From: Coprobacter secundus
Lineage (GTDB): Bacteria > Bacteroidota > Bacteroidia > Bacteroidales > Coprobacteraceae
Direction of reading: 5' to 3'
NCBI GenBank assembly: GCA_000803105.1
Contig: JTDA01000007.1
Location: 121,448-185,447, forward strand
DNA: 64,000 nucleotides
Positions 43,912-51,961 of this stretch are shown one piece after another. A program made the position numbers and the translations under genes. Under the pieces are notes generated by a model that was not told where the DNA came from, did no database searches, and saw only the letters and a list, made by a program, of their open reading frames with translations. Every line of letters begins with the position of its first letter. Position 1 is the first letter of the stretch.

Positions 43912-43924
43912 TTTCATTTGTAAA
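43904..43924. promoter_or_regulatory. Inverted repeat overlapping the regulator's -33 box
   Basis: TTTGCAAAT and ATTTGTAAA are separated by TTC and are complementary except for one position. The CAAA at 43908-43911 is the complement of the -33 TTTG, so this site covers the upstream promoter element. Confidence 0.6.
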
Positions 43925-43958
43925 CACAAAATACCAAATCGGAAAGTTATAAATTTCG

Positions 43959-43975
43959 TTTATGAATTTCATAAA
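43959..43975. promoter_or_regulatory. TTTATGAA-T-TTCATAAA palindrome
   Basis: A perfect 8-bp inverted repeat around one base, 35 bases beyond the previous site. It shares the TTTCAT-A/T core with the other sites but lacks TTTG, so it may be a weaker or unrelated site. Confidence 0.4.
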
Positions 43976-44254
43976 TCACAACTATGTATATTATTAAAGT
44001 ACAAGTTTATATTTATTATAATATATATCTGATATACAAATATATATTTATAATAAATAGTGTCTTCATTTTGTCAGATTTAGATAATTTCGACATAAAG
44101 AACAACAAACCTAAAGTAAAACTTTATAATTATATAATTAAACTATTAATAAACAACAAATTAAATAACAAATAATACTGCTATTATATTTGAGATATCC
44201 TTTTATGCGTTTTTCTTATAATCTCATCTAATATTGTAATTTTTAATTGTTTTC

Positions 44255-44264
44255 ATTTGCAAAT
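44255..44264. promoter_or_regulatory. ATTTGCAAAT palindrome
   Basis: This perfect 10-base palindrome equals the core of the sites at the regulator promoter. CATTTGCAAATTTC around it repeats the local sequence of 43904-43917. Confidence 0.45.
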
Positions 44265-44321
44265 TTCGATTTCTTCACTTTAACTATTCAACTTTGAATA
44301 TCACAAATGAAAATAATAATA

Positions 44322-44351
44322 TTATATTCATATTTGCAAATATGAATATAA
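44322..44351. repeat. Perfect 30-base palindrome with a TTTGCAAA centre
   Basis: Every base from 44322 to 44351 pairs symmetrically around the G-C step 44336/44337. The central ATTTGCAAAT is the same core as at 44255-44264 and at the regulator promoter, embedded in ATTCAT/ATGAAT flanks. It could be a high-affinity operator, a cruciform or a hairpin-forming transcript. Confidence 0.55.
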
Positions 44352-44374
44352 ATTAAATTTGAACAATATAGAAA

Positions 44375-44415
44375 TTAACCCCACAGTATTTTGATATTTC
44401 ATACTCTGGGGTTAA
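44375..44415. terminator. Hairpin downstream of holA
   Basis: TTAACCCCACAGTAT (44375-44389) pairs with ATACTCTGGGGTTAA (44401-44415), 14 of 15 positions, with an 11-base loop. It lies about 70 bases past the holA stop. No strong T-run follows, so it may be a terminator of the weak type or an RNA 3'-end stabiliser. Confidence 0.45.
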
Positions 44416-44484
44416 ATTGATAAAAAATATTGAAAGGATTTTAGGCTAATAGATGATGTATAACATTAAAAATCTTATTTTTCT

Positions 44485-45507
44485 TTAATGCATTATCTTG
44501 AATATTAATTCTTTAAGTAAATCAGAATCGGCTGTTCCTGGAGCTGTACCAACTCCCTTTGACCGAGTATCATAAATTCTTATTAAGGAAATTATATCAA
44601 TACATTTATAAGCATTATAATTGCGTAAAGCAATCATATAATCTTTAGCTTGATAGATATTTTTTAATTTAAGCTCAGTTGAAATACTCGTTTCTGACTT
44701 ATTGGGAATGAAGTACAAAAGCATTAGATTTGAGAAAAAATTGAATAATACGCTTATTGTTACGATAAAAGGGTTGGCTTTGGGATTCTTTTCAAAATAC
44801 TGAATAATCTGAGATGCTTTATAGTAATTTCGATTTATAACAGCATTTAATAATTCGAAATTATTAAAATCTTTACTGATACCTATATTAGATTCTATAT
44901 GATTTGCAGTGATTCTTTTTTCTTCTCTGGGCAAGGATATTAGCAACTTTTCCATTTCCCCTGTTAACCGGCTTAAATCTGTACCAATAGCATCGCTAAG
45001 CATTGTACATTCTTTTTGCCCGATAGAATACCCTTTCTGTAAAAAATAATTATTTATAAAACCTGGAAGTTGATAATCATATAGTTTTTTTGATTCGTAT
45101 AGAACTCCGATTTTTTCTATTTCGGCCAATAGTTTTTTATTCTTTAAAGTTCCATATTTATAATTTAAGACTAATATTGTACTCTTTTGTGGTTTTTGTA
45201 AATAATAGCTTAGCTCTTCCATCTTATCAAGTTGTTGAGCCTCTTTTACCACTACTAACTGACGAACAGCCATCATCGGATATCTCTTTGCAGCATTTAT
45301 TACTGAAGCCATATTTACATCTGAACCATAAACAATTGTTTGGTTAAAATCCCGATCAGCTTCATCCAATGCATTTTCTATAATAGTATTGGTTATCAGG
45401 TCGATATAATAAGGCTCCAGGCCCATTAAAAAATAAACAGGCTTGAATTTTTTTTGCTGAATATCAGATATGATTTGTAAATGTTGATTGGATTCTTTCT
45501 TTGCCAT
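44485..45507 (-). CDS. holA: DNA polymerase III delta subunit
   Basis: I take ATG 45507 (MAKKESNQHLQIISDIQQKK), giving 340 residues; an ATG two codons earlier (45513) is equally possible. The protein loads the sliding clamp as part of the clamp loader. Family features are FKPVYFLMGLEPYYIDLITN at the N terminus, the AAA+-like body without functional Walker motifs, and the LLISLPREEKRITANHIESN and NPFIVTISVLFNFFSNLMLL regions. Length is normal for Bacteroidota HolA. It follows the AMP nucleosidase gene by a few bases and is probably expressed with it. Confidence 0.9.
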   Translation of the reverse strand: MAKKESNQHLQIISDIQQKKFKPVYFLMGLEPYYIDLITNTIIENALDEADRDFNQTIVYGSDVNMASVINAAKRYPMMAVRQLVVVKEAQQLDKMEELSYYLQKPQKSTILVLNYKYGTLKNKKLLAEIEKIGVLYESKKLYDYQLPGFINNYFLQKGYSIGQKECTMLSDAIGTDLSRLTGEMEKLLISLPREEKRITANHIESNIGISKDFNNFELLNAVINRNYYKASQIIQYFEKNPKANPFIVTISVLFNFFSNLMLLYFIPNKSETSISTELKLKNIYQAKDYMIALRNYNAYKCIDIISLIRIYDTRSKGVGTAPGTADSDLLKELIFKIMH

Positions 45508-45514
45508 TATCATT

Positions 45515-46294
45515 TCATTCTTCTTCGAACCGAAGGTGTTTTACCGTAGTTCTTTTATCAATAATCATTTTCAAAGATTCAAAACCTATCATAACGTGTT
45601 CATCGACAAAATTGCGAGTTACAATCATGTCGCTTTCTTCAGTTTTTACCCCAGTAGAAATCATCGGCTGGTCTGTTACCAATAGCAATGCACCTACCGG
45701 AATTTGATTGGCAAACCCCACTGTAAAGAGGGTTGCAGTTTCCATATCTATTGCCATACTACGAGTTTTTCTCAAATAGTTTTTAAATTCGTCATCATAC
45801 TCCCATACACGACGATTTGTTGTATATACTGTACCTGTCCAATAATCCTTGCCATGGTTTCTTACAGTAGTTGAAACGGCTCGTTGTAAACTGAATGCCG
45901 GTAATGCCGGTACCTCCGGGGGGAAATAGTCATTCGAAGCCCCTTCTCCACGTATAGCAGCTATAGGCAATATATAATCTCCTAATTTATTTACTTTTTT
46001 TAATCCCCCACATTTTCCTAAAAATAAGACAGCTTTAGGCTGTATGGCACTTAATAAATCCATTACAGTTGCAGCATTAGCACTTCCCATTCCGAAATTT
46101 ATAATAGTTACACCTTCTGCTGAGGCATTAGGCATATTTCCATCTTCACCTAATATAGGCACATTAAAATGATTGGCAAATATCTCCACATATTTAGAAA
46201 AATTGGTCAATAATATATGTTTTGAGAAATTTTCAATTTTTCTTTTGGTATACCGGGGCAACCAATTTTCTACAATTTCTTGTTTTGTTTTCAT
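45515..46294 (-). CDS. amn: AMP nucleosidase
   Basis: The 259-residue protein is the short Bacteroidota form of AMP nucleosidase, which splits AMP to adenine and ribose-5-phosphate; E. coli Amn is nearly twice as long through an extra N-terminal domain. The nucleoside phosphorylase fold is shown by NFGMGSANAATVMDLLSAIQ, VLFLGKCGGLKK, the purine/ribose region SMAIDMETATLFTVGFANQI and LLLVTDQPM. The gene precedes holA directly. A minus-strand -7 box TATATTTG lies at 46347-46340. The divergent HsdR_N gene starts 57 bases away. Specificity for AMP and not nucleosides is inferred from family resemblance. Confidence 0.9.
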   Translation of the reverse strand: MKTKQEIVENWLPRYTKRKIENFSKHILLTNFSKYVEIFANHFNVPILGEDGNMPNASAEGVTIINFGMGSANAATVMDLLSAIQPKAVLFLGKCGGLKKVNKLGDYILPIAAIRGEGASNDYFPPEVPALPAFSLQRAVSTTVRNHGKDYWTGTVYTTNRRVWEYDDEFKNYLRKTRSMAIDMETATLFTVGFANQIPVGALLLVTDQPMISTGVKTEESDMIVTRNFVDEHVMIGFESLKMIIDKRTTVKHLRFEEE

Positions 46295-46339
46295 TTTTCG
46301 CTAATTTTGAGTAAAAATACAGAATTCTATGTTTAAGAA

Positions 46340-46347
46340 CAAATATA
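46340..46347 (-). promoter_or_regulatory. Candidate -7 box for the amn-holA operon
   Basis: The minus strand reads TATATTTG, an exact match to TAnnTTTG, about 45 bases before the amn ATG. The box lies immediately before the start of the divergent HsdR_N gene, so the two transcription units share a very compact control region. Confidence 0.45.
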
Positions 46348-46351
46348 AAGT

Positions 46352-46801
46352 ATGACAGTTCTGAATTTACCGTCTTTTGATTATAAAATAAAGAAAGAAA
46401 AAGATAGGTTGTTTATTTTTGATATTATTAGAAAACGTTACATTGCTCTTACTCCTGAAGAATGGGTACGCCAACACTTTGTTTCCTATTTAATATCTTA
46501 CAAAGGGTATCCCTTGGGGCTTATAGGAAATGAAATATCTCTTCGACTGAATGGACAAAACCGAAGATGTGATACTGTTATATATGATATATATGGAAGT
46601 CCGCTTATGATTATAGAATATAAGGCTCCTCATATTACATTGAACCAGGAAGTATTTAATCAAGTTATTCGCTATAATATAGCCTTAAAAGTGAAATATC
46701 TGGTAGTTTCAAATGGCATTAATCACTATTGTTGTGTAATGGATTATGATAATATGTGTCCTCATTTCTTAAAAGAAATACCAGATTATAACGAATTATA
46801 A
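46352..46801 (+). CDS. Solo HsdR_N-type PD-(D/E)XK nuclease-domain protein
   Basis: The 149-residue protein matches the N-terminal nuclease domain of type I restriction HsdR subunits (HSDR_N) but has no helicase or C-terminal part. All expected active-site residues are visible: Glu61 (GNEISLRL), Asp74 (RCDTVIYD), Glu89 and Lys91 (IIEYKAP), and the QxxxY pair Gln104-Tyr108 (QVIRY). It is therefore probably an active metal-dependent nuclease or a DNA-end binding domain. No HsdM or HsdS gene is near, so it is not a restriction system. It is divergent from amn-holA; a DNA-repair or replication role is a guess. It ends at a strong bidirectional terminator. Confidence 0.82.
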   Translation: MTVLNLPSFDYKIKKEKDRLFIFDIIRKRYIALTPEEWVRQHFVSYLISYKGYPLGLIGNEISLRLNGQNRRCDTVIYDIYGSPLMIIEYKAPHITLNQEVFNQVIRYNIALKVKYLVVSNGINHYCCVMDYDNMCPHFLKEIPDYNEL

Positions 46802-46814
46802 CAGTCAATTATAT

Positions 46815-46863
46815 AAAATAAAGACGGGTATTATATCAGAGTTATAATACCCGTCTTTATTTT
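46815..46863. terminator. 21-bp bidirectional terminator
   Basis: The arms 46815-46835 and 46843-46863 are perfectly complementary around the loop TCAGAGT, with GACGGG/CCCGTC near the middle and A/T-rich ends. It serves the HsdR_N gene on the plus strand and the zinc-ribbon gene (stop at 46880) on the minus strand. Confidence 0.9.
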
Positions 46864-46879
46864 ACTATATAGAAATTTA

Positions 46880-47641
46880 TTATTCTACACCGGCCAATTC
46901 TGGATCAATCATAATACGGCCACAATACTCGCAAACAATAATTTTTTTACGCAATTTGATGTCTAATTGTCTTTGTGGCGGAATTTTATTAAAACATCCA
47001 CCGCAAGCATCACGTTGTATATATACGACAGCTAAGCCATTACGGGCATTTTTACGAATACGTTTAAATGCTGCTAGCAAACGAGGTTCAATATGTTGTT
47101 CCAGTTTTTTTGCCTTTTCTCGAAGCTTTTCTTCATCTTGTTTTGTTTCTGAAACAATCTCATCTAATTCACTCTTTTTCTCGATCAAATCATGTTTTCT
47201 GTCATCTAAAAGAGCCTGGCAATTTTCGACATCTTCTCTTTTTGCTTTCTCTTGTGCTGTAAATTCTCGGATTCGTTTTTCACATAGTTCGATTTCGAGT
47301 GATTGATATTCGATTTCTTTGGTCAAAAAATCAAACTCACGATTGTTTCTAACATTGTCTTGCTGAGCTGTATACTTATCGATTAAAGTTTGCGCATTTT
47401 GAATTTCTACTTTTTTTGCAGCAACAGCAGCTTGCAATTCTTCTATTTCAGTATGAAAATTCTGTACACGAGTTTCTAGACCCGCTATTTCGTCCTCCAG
47501 GTCCTGAACTTCGAGAGGCAGTTCTCCACGTAAAGTCTTGATTCTGTCAATCTCAGAAAGCATAGTTTGTAATTCATACAGGGCTTTTAGGCGGTCTTCC
47601 ACTGTATATTCTTTTTCAACTTTTGTTTTATCAGTAGCCAT
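46880..47641 (-). CDS. Coiled-coil zinc-ribbon protein (C4-type)
   Basis: The 253-residue protein has a long heptad-rich coiled coil over about residues 10-195 (LPLEVQDLEDEIAGLETRVQ and following) and a C-terminal zinc ribbon with two CxxC pairs, CGGC and CEYC, separated by about 22 residues. This is the zf-RING_7/CT398-like layout seen throughout Bacteroidota. The structure suggests nucleic-acid or protein binding, possibly in protein export or RNA handling; no function is proven. It follows the Nif3-like gene by four bases, a close pairing that suggests a shared task, and ends the aspS operon. Confidence 0.88.
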   Translation of the reverse strand: MATDKTKVEKEYTVEDRLKALYELQTMLSEIDRIKTLRGELPLEVQDLEDEIAGLETRVQNFHTEIEELQAAVAAKKVEIQNAQTLIDKYTAQQDNVRNNREFDFLTKEIEYQSLEIELCEKRIREFTAQEKAKREDVENCQALLDDRKHDLIEKKSELDEIVSETKQDEEKLREKAKKLEQHIEPRLLAAFKRIRKNARNGLAVVYIQRDACGGCFNKIPPQRQLDIKLRKKIIVCEYCGRIMIDPELAGVE

Positions 47642-47645
47642 ATGC

Positions 47646-48740
47646 TTACAAATAATTTATCGGATTTGTTTCTACCTTAGTATAATGAACTGCAAATGTA
47701 GGGAATTTTTTTGTAATAATATCACAAAAAATATCTTTTGTATATTGTTCGCTCTCATAATGACCCAATTCAGCCAAAATAATACGATCGTTATTACCGA
47801 AATAATCGTGATATTTGATTTCTCCCGTAAGGAATATATCTGCTCCTAACGAAATTGCTTTAGGAATCAAAAAAGACCCTGCCCCACCACATAAAGCAAC
47901 TCTTTTTATCTTCTTATCTAAAATTGAAGAATGCTTAATGCTTTTTACCTGGAATTTTGATTTTACGTCTTTTAAAAAATCGATAGCATCGGTTTCTGTA
48001 CTGAGATTTCCGATTATGCCACTTCCTGCATGATTCCAAGAATTATTTAAAGGTAATATATCAAAAGCTGGTTCTTCATAAGGATGAATGGCCAATAAAG
48101 CTTTAATAACAGATACTTTTTTATAATCGGGAAAAATGACTTCTATTTTTGCCTCTTCTTCTTTGTGCATTTGACCAATTTCTCCACAAAAAGGATGGGC
48201 ATTCTCCCCTGCTCTAAATGTTCCTTCCCCTTTTATTGTATAACTGCAGTTATCATAGTTGCCTATATAACCGGCACCAGCGTTAAATAGAGCATTTCTA
48301 ACAGATTCGGTGAATTTTTTCGGTACATACGTTGCTAATTTTAACAATCGTCCTTGTAAAGGGTCAAGTATTTGTAGGGAGTCTAAGCCTATTATTTTCG
48401 CAATTTTATAATTAACACCGTTATATGCGTTGTCCATATTAGTGTGAGAAGCATAAATTACGATATTATTTTGTATAGCTTTTATCAGTATCCGTTCAAT
48501 ATAATTACTCCCCGTTATCGATTTTATTCCCTTAAATAGTAATGGATGATGAGCTATTATCAAATTAGCACCAATAGATATTGCTTCATCTATCACTTCT
48601 TCAGTTACATCAAGACAAAGAAGAGCAGATGAAGCTTCGACCGATTTATCTCCTACCTGTATGCCTGCATTATCATAACTTTCTTGTAAAGCAAGAGGAG
48701 CTATGGTTTCTATTGCATCGATTATTTCGGAAATTTTCAT
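47646..48740 (-). CDS. Nif3-like dinuclear metal-centre protein (YqfO/YbgI family)
   Basis: ATG 48740 (MKISEIIDAIETIAPLALQE) gives 364 residues; the open frame to 48749 starts with TTG. The family binds two metal ions in a toroidal hexamer. Ligand regions are AHHPLLFKGIKSI and YASHTNMDNAYNGVN at the N-terminal half and LAELGHYESEQY at the C-terminal half. Between them is an insertion of about 100 residues (KKVSVIKALLAIHPYEEPAF) with the CutA1-like fold of the long YqfO subtype. The activity is not settled; a GTP cyclohydrolase-like link has been proposed for the family. It lies 11 bases after aspS and four bases before the zinc-ribbon gene. Confidence 0.92.
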   Translation of the reverse strand: MKISEIIDAIETIAPLALQESYDNAGIQVGDKSVEASSALLCLDVTEEVIDEAISIGANLIIAHHPLLFKGIKSITGSNYIERILIKAIQNNIVIYASHTNMDNAYNGVNYKIAKIIGLDSLQILDPLQGRLLKLATYVPKKFTESVRNALFNAGAGYIGNYDNCSYTIKGEGTFRAGENAHPFCGEIGQMHKEEEAKIEVIFPDYKKVSVIKALLAIHPYEEPAFDILPLNNSWNHAGSGIIGNLSTETDAIDFLKDVKSKFQVKSIKHSSILDKKIKRVALCGGAGSFLIPKAISLGADIFLTGEIKYHDYFGNNDRIILAELGHYESEQYTKDIFCDIITKKFPTFAVHYTKVETNPINYL

Positions 48741-48751
48741 TCGAATCAACT

Positions 48752-50512
48752 TTAATTTTTGGCTTTAGGTTCGAGCTTAAGTTGCAATTCTTCAAGTTGG
48801 AAAGAGTCAATTGCCGAAGGAGCATCTAACATGGTGTCTTTACCCGAGTTATTTTTAGGAAATGCAATACAATCACGGATAGAATCTAAACCTGCAAACA
48901 TGGACACCATCCTGTCGAGTCCAAATGCTAAACCTCCATGAGGAGGAGCTCCATATTTAAAAGCATTCATTAAGAATCCAAATTGCTCTTGTGCTTGTTC
49001 CTCGGTAAAACCAAGTATTTTGAACATTTTATCTTGCAGTTGGCTATCATGAATACGGATAGAACCACCACCCAATTCAACTCCATTGATAACCATATCA
49101 TAAGCATTAGCTCTTACTTTGCCTGGGTCAGTTTCTAATAAAGGAACATCTTCACTTTTGGGAGATGTAAAGGGATGGTGCATTGCATAAAAACGATTTG
49201 TTTCATCGTCCCATTCGAACATCGGAAAATCTATGACCCATAAGGGAGCATAAACGTCTTTATTCCTCAACCCTAAGCGATTCCCCATTTCAAGTCGTAA
49301 TTCTCCCAATGCTTTTTGCGTTTTCGCCTTATCTCCGCAAAGTATCAATAACAAATCTCCCTCTTTTGCATCAAAACGCTTTGCCCACATTTTTAAATCT
49401 TCTTGTGAATAAAATTTATCTACAGACGATTTATATGAACCTCCGGCTTCACAGCGAACATATACTAAACCTTTCGCCCCAATCTGTGGTCTTTTTACAA
49501 AATCTGTCAATCCATCCAATTGTTTTCTTGTATATGTAGCACAACCTTCAGCGCAAATTCCTGCAACATATGGCGCACTATCAAAAACACTAAATCCTCT
49601 CCCTTCAGTTAAGTCTTTCAATTCTACAAAACGCATACCGAAACGGATATCGGGTTTGTCACTGCCATAATATTTCATGGCATCACTCCATAACATCCTA
49701 GGAAAAGGCTCTTTCATATCTATACCTTTAATGTAATAGAAAAGGTGTTTCATTAACCCCTCGAAAATTTGGAGAATATCTTCTTGTTCGACAAATGACA
49801 TTTCACAATCTACTTGAGTAAATTCAGGTTGTCTGTCTGCCCTCAAATCTTCATCTCTGAAACATTTGACAATTTGAAAATAACGATCAAATCCTGAAAC
49901 CATCAAAAGTTGTTTTAATGTTTGAGGAGATTGTGGAAGAGCATAAAACTGACCGGGATTCATTCTTGACGGTACAATGAAATCTCGTGCGCCTTCAGGT
50001 GTCGATTTTATCAAGATAGGAGTTTCTACTTCCAAAAAATTTTGCTCATCAAGGTAACGGCGAATTTCAAAGGCCATTTTATGCCTGAGCTCCAGATTTT
50101 GCCGCACACAATTGCGTCGCAAATCAAGATAACGATACTGCATACGTAAGTCATCTCCTCCATCTGTATCATCTTCTATCGTAAATGGAGGAATATCAGA
50201 CGAATGTAATACTTTCAGTTCTGATACAATAATTTCAATTTCACCCGTCGGAATATGAAAATTTTTATTAGACCGTTCCTTTACAATTCCTGTTACTTGA
50301 ATTACATATTCACGACCTAATTTATTGGCTTCATTACATAACGTAGGATTAATTTCTTGATTGAATACCAACTGTGTAATACCGTATCTGTCTCTAATAT
50401 CGACAAAGGTCATCCCTCCCATTTTACGAGTGCGTTGTACCCATCCAGATAAGGTTACAGTTTTGTCTACGTCCTTCAAACGTAATTCTCCACAAGTTTG
50501 AGTTCTAAACAT
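48752..50512 (-). CDS. aspS: Aspartyl-tRNA synthetase
   Basis: ATG 50512 (MFRTQTCGELRLKDVDKTVT) gives 586 residues, the usual bacterial length; the TTG at 50536 is not needed. Order: N-terminal anticodon-binding OB fold (SGWVQRTRKMGGMTFVDIRD), class II catalytic core with motif 2 CFRDEDLRADRQPEFTQVD, the bacterial GAD insertion domain at about residues 290-410, and motif 3 GGLAFGLDRMVSMFAG. It charges tRNA-Asp; whether it also charges tRNA-Asn cannot be read with certainty. It is the first gene of an operon with the Nif3-like and zinc-ribbon genes. Confidence 0.97.
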   Translation of the reverse strand: MFRTQTCGELRLKDVDKTVTLSGWVQRTRKMGGMTFVDIRDRYGITQLVFNQEINPTLCNEANKLGREYVIQVTGIVKERSNKNFHIPTGEIEIIVSELKVLHSSDIPPFTIEDDTDGGDDLRMQYRYLDLRRNCVRQNLELRHKMAFEIRRYLDEQNFLEVETPILIKSTPEGARDFIVPSRMNPGQFYALPQSPQTLKQLLMVSGFDRYFQIVKCFRDEDLRADRQPEFTQVDCEMSFVEQEDILQIFEGLMKHLFYYIKGIDMKEPFPRMLWSDAMKYYGSDKPDIRFGMRFVELKDLTEGRGFSVFDSAPYVAGICAEGCATYTRKQLDGLTDFVKRPQIGAKGLVYVRCEAGGSYKSSVDKFYSQEDLKMWAKRFDAKEGDLLLILCGDKAKTQKALGELRLEMGNRLGLRNKDVYAPLWVIDFPMFEWDDETNRFYAMHHPFTSPKSEDVPLLETDPGKVRANAYDMVINGVELGGGSIRIHDSQLQDKMFKILGFTEEQAQEQFGFLMNAFKYGAPPHGGLAFGLDRMVSMFAGLDSIRDCIAFPKNNSGKDTMLDAPSAIDSFQLEELQLKLEPKAKN

Positions 50513-50590
50513 ATAATTATTTTTTAGATTTGGCAATTTTTGATATTACAACTAAATATTCTCAATAGCATTGTAACTGTAATATTTATG

Positions 50591-50598
50591 CAAAATTA
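50591..50598 (-). promoter_or_regulatory. Candidate -7 box for aspS
   Basis: The minus strand reads TAATTTTG, an exact TAnnTTTG match. CTTG lies 19 bases upstream (50621-50618), one base from the -33 TTTG. The leader would be about 75 bases. Confidence 0.5.
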
Positions 50599-50664
50599 TA
50601 ACAAATCATTATTTATACAAGCAAAGTAAAGTGAAAGTTTTTTTCGATAAATTTTCAATAAAGT

Positions 50665-50695
50665 ATTGCAAGTATAAAAAAAAGCAGTATCTTTG
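50665..50695 (+). promoter_or_regulatory. Promoter of tRNA-Pro
   Basis: ATTG (50665-50668) and TATCTTTG (50688-50695) are spaced by 19 bases, near-consensus for Bacteroidota. The tRNA starts 21 bases after the -7 box. Confidence 0.65.
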
Positions 50696-50715
50696 CACTG
50701 CAATTGAGAAATCAA

Positions 50716-50790
50716 CGGGGTGTAGCGCAGTCCGGTTAGCGCACCTGCTTTGGGAGCAGGGGGTCCCAGGTTCGAATCCTGGTACCCCGA
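50716..50790 (+). tRNA. tRNA-Pro (anticodon TGG)
   Basis: The acceptor stem CGGGGTG (50716-50722) pairs with TACCCCG (50783-50789 read from the 3' side, last pair G-U), with A50790 as the discriminator base. The anticodon stem CCTGC/GCAGG (50744-50748/50756-50760) encloses the loop TTTGGGA with anticodon TGG at 50751-50753. The T arm is CCAGG-TTCGAAT-CCTGG. CCA is not encoded. A promoter lies upstream and a terminator just downstream, so it is a single-gene unit. Confidence 0.97.
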
Positions 50791-50796
50791 CACTGA

Positions 50797-50836
50797 AAAA
50801 AAGAGGAAGTTAAGTAAAATTGGCTTCCTCTTTTTT
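50797..50836 (+). terminator. Intrinsic terminator of tRNA-Pro
   Basis: AAAAAAGAGGAAG (50797-50809) pairs with CTTCCTCTTTTTT (50824-50836) around a 14-base loop; the T-run ends the stem. It starts six bases after the tRNA. Confidence 0.88.
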
Positions 50837-51547
50837 ATTTATTTCGCACGATTCCAACCTTATGAAGTAGCTGTATCCATGAATAGGATGACAGATAGCA
50901 TTTAAAAAATCATGGAATGAAAATACTAAAGCTTAGGAAGCTTCATTAATTTCAAATCTTAGGATTTTATCAAAACAATTTCAAATTGTTCTACTAAAGA
51001 CTGTATCAAGAAAATTATTTCGAATAAACGACTGAATTATAAACTAAATATTGAATGAAACTTCTTTCAAAATTAAGTCTTAATCAACAATAAAAGATTA
51101 TAGCATACTTTTTATTTTGTTTTTAAAATCAAAAGAAATAAAATAATATTTTTTCTTCCTGTAAATTTTTCTTTTAAAAAAGAGTCATCTATAATTTTTG
51201 ATTATTGAAGCTCTAAATTTGCTAATTGACACATTACCAAATATACTAAAAAATTACAATTTTTTTAATTCCTTCTATATGATTCCCCTATCCCTTACCT
51301 TATTATTTATTGCATTTTTTTAGTAAGAATACTCAAAAACTTTATATTATTCGGTAACATTATTATGTCAAGCAAATAAAAAATATTTAAATTTGGACAA
51401 ATGAGAATTAATTTATTCTGTTGGTTCAACAAAACTTCTTATTTTCATTGTTTTTAAGCAAAAAAATGACTGCTGTTCCCGTATCGTCAAATAATTATCG
51501 GTATATACTGGAACAGATAAAGATTTTAGTAAAACAGCCATTGAAAA
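50837..51547. other. AT-rich gap downstream of tRNA-Pro
   Basis: These roughly 710 bases contain no credible gene on either strand. The only structure noted is an imperfect hairpin at 51473-51516 (CTGTTCC/GGAACAG plus GTAT/ATAC, one mismatch, 20-base loop). No second copy of the tRNA 3' end was seen, so there is no sign of an integrated element. Confidence 0.5.
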
Positions 51548-51961
51548 TTATTCTATATCTTTTATCATTGCTTTTGTCTTGATACCATCAAGAAATTCTT
51601 TGTCAGAAGTAATATCTTTACTCAACAAAAAATGATATACATTTGTGTTTCCCATAGATACTGCATAAGCTTGTTCAAAATCCCAACCAAACTTTCCCAT
51701 ATAGTTCAAAGCATCTATCATTGAATTAAACTTGATTTTTTTCCCTTCTTCATCAACCATTAATTTTTGATTATACTGTTTAAAAAATGAAATCTTTTGT
51801 CCAAAATCAATAGATATATCCACTTTTGTACCCGTAAAATTTCCTCTACCAACAATTTCACAAAACACTTTCTTTACAGATATCGTATCTGTTAACTTTT
51901 CTTGACCATTAATAGTAAAATTGCATACCATAACAAGGAATAAAAATAAAAACTTCTTCAT
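51548..51961 (-). CDS. Small secreted protein of unknown function
   Basis: From ATG 51961 the product is 137 residues with a signal peptide (MKKFLFLFLVMVCNFTINGQ). The frame is open to 52039, but the extra N terminus is low in complexity and would mask the signal. The mature domain of about 118 residues has alternating short strands (KKVFCEIVGRGNFTGTKVDI) and ends with a helix-strand part (NYMGKFGWDFEQAYAVSMGN, then TNVYHFLLSK). It resembles small exported proteins scattered in Bacteroidales, but I know no function. It stands alone between two non-coding gaps, with no close promoter match. Confidence 0.7.
   Translation of the reverse strand: MKKFLFLFLVMVCNFTINGQEKLTDTISVKKVFCEIVGRGNFTGTKVDISIDFGQKISFFKQYNQKLMVDEEGKKIKFNSMIDALNYMGKFGWDFEQAYAVSMGNTNVYHFLLSKDITSDKEFLDGIKTKAMIKDIE

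Larger units (their letters stand above)
43814..44484. other. 671-base non-coding region with a cluster of palindromes
   Basis: The region between the XRE regulator and the holA 3' end is very AT-rich. It contains the regulator's promoter, five inverted repeats (43857-43885, 43904-43924, 43959-43975, 44255-44264, 44322-44351) and a hairpin near holA (44375-44415). A 63-codon open frame at 43984-44175 is almost entirely Ile, Tyr, Asn and Lys and does not look like a protein. An unannotated small RNA or a lost gene is possible. Confidence 0.6.

Noticed and set aside
43984..44175. A 63-codon plus-strand frame in the palindrome-rich region
   Set aside because: Its composition is almost only Ile, Tyr, Asn, Lys and Leu, as expected from translating AT-rich non-coding DNA; no start context or promoter supports it.
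46352..46801. Reading the HsdR_N gene as part of a type I restriction system
   Set aside because: No methylase, specificity or translocase gene is present; neighbours are amn, holA and a zinc-ribbon gene.
51473..51516. Imperfect inverted repeat as the end of a mobile element
   Set aside because: It is a single hairpin with a 20-base loop; no transposase, second copy or target duplication is present.
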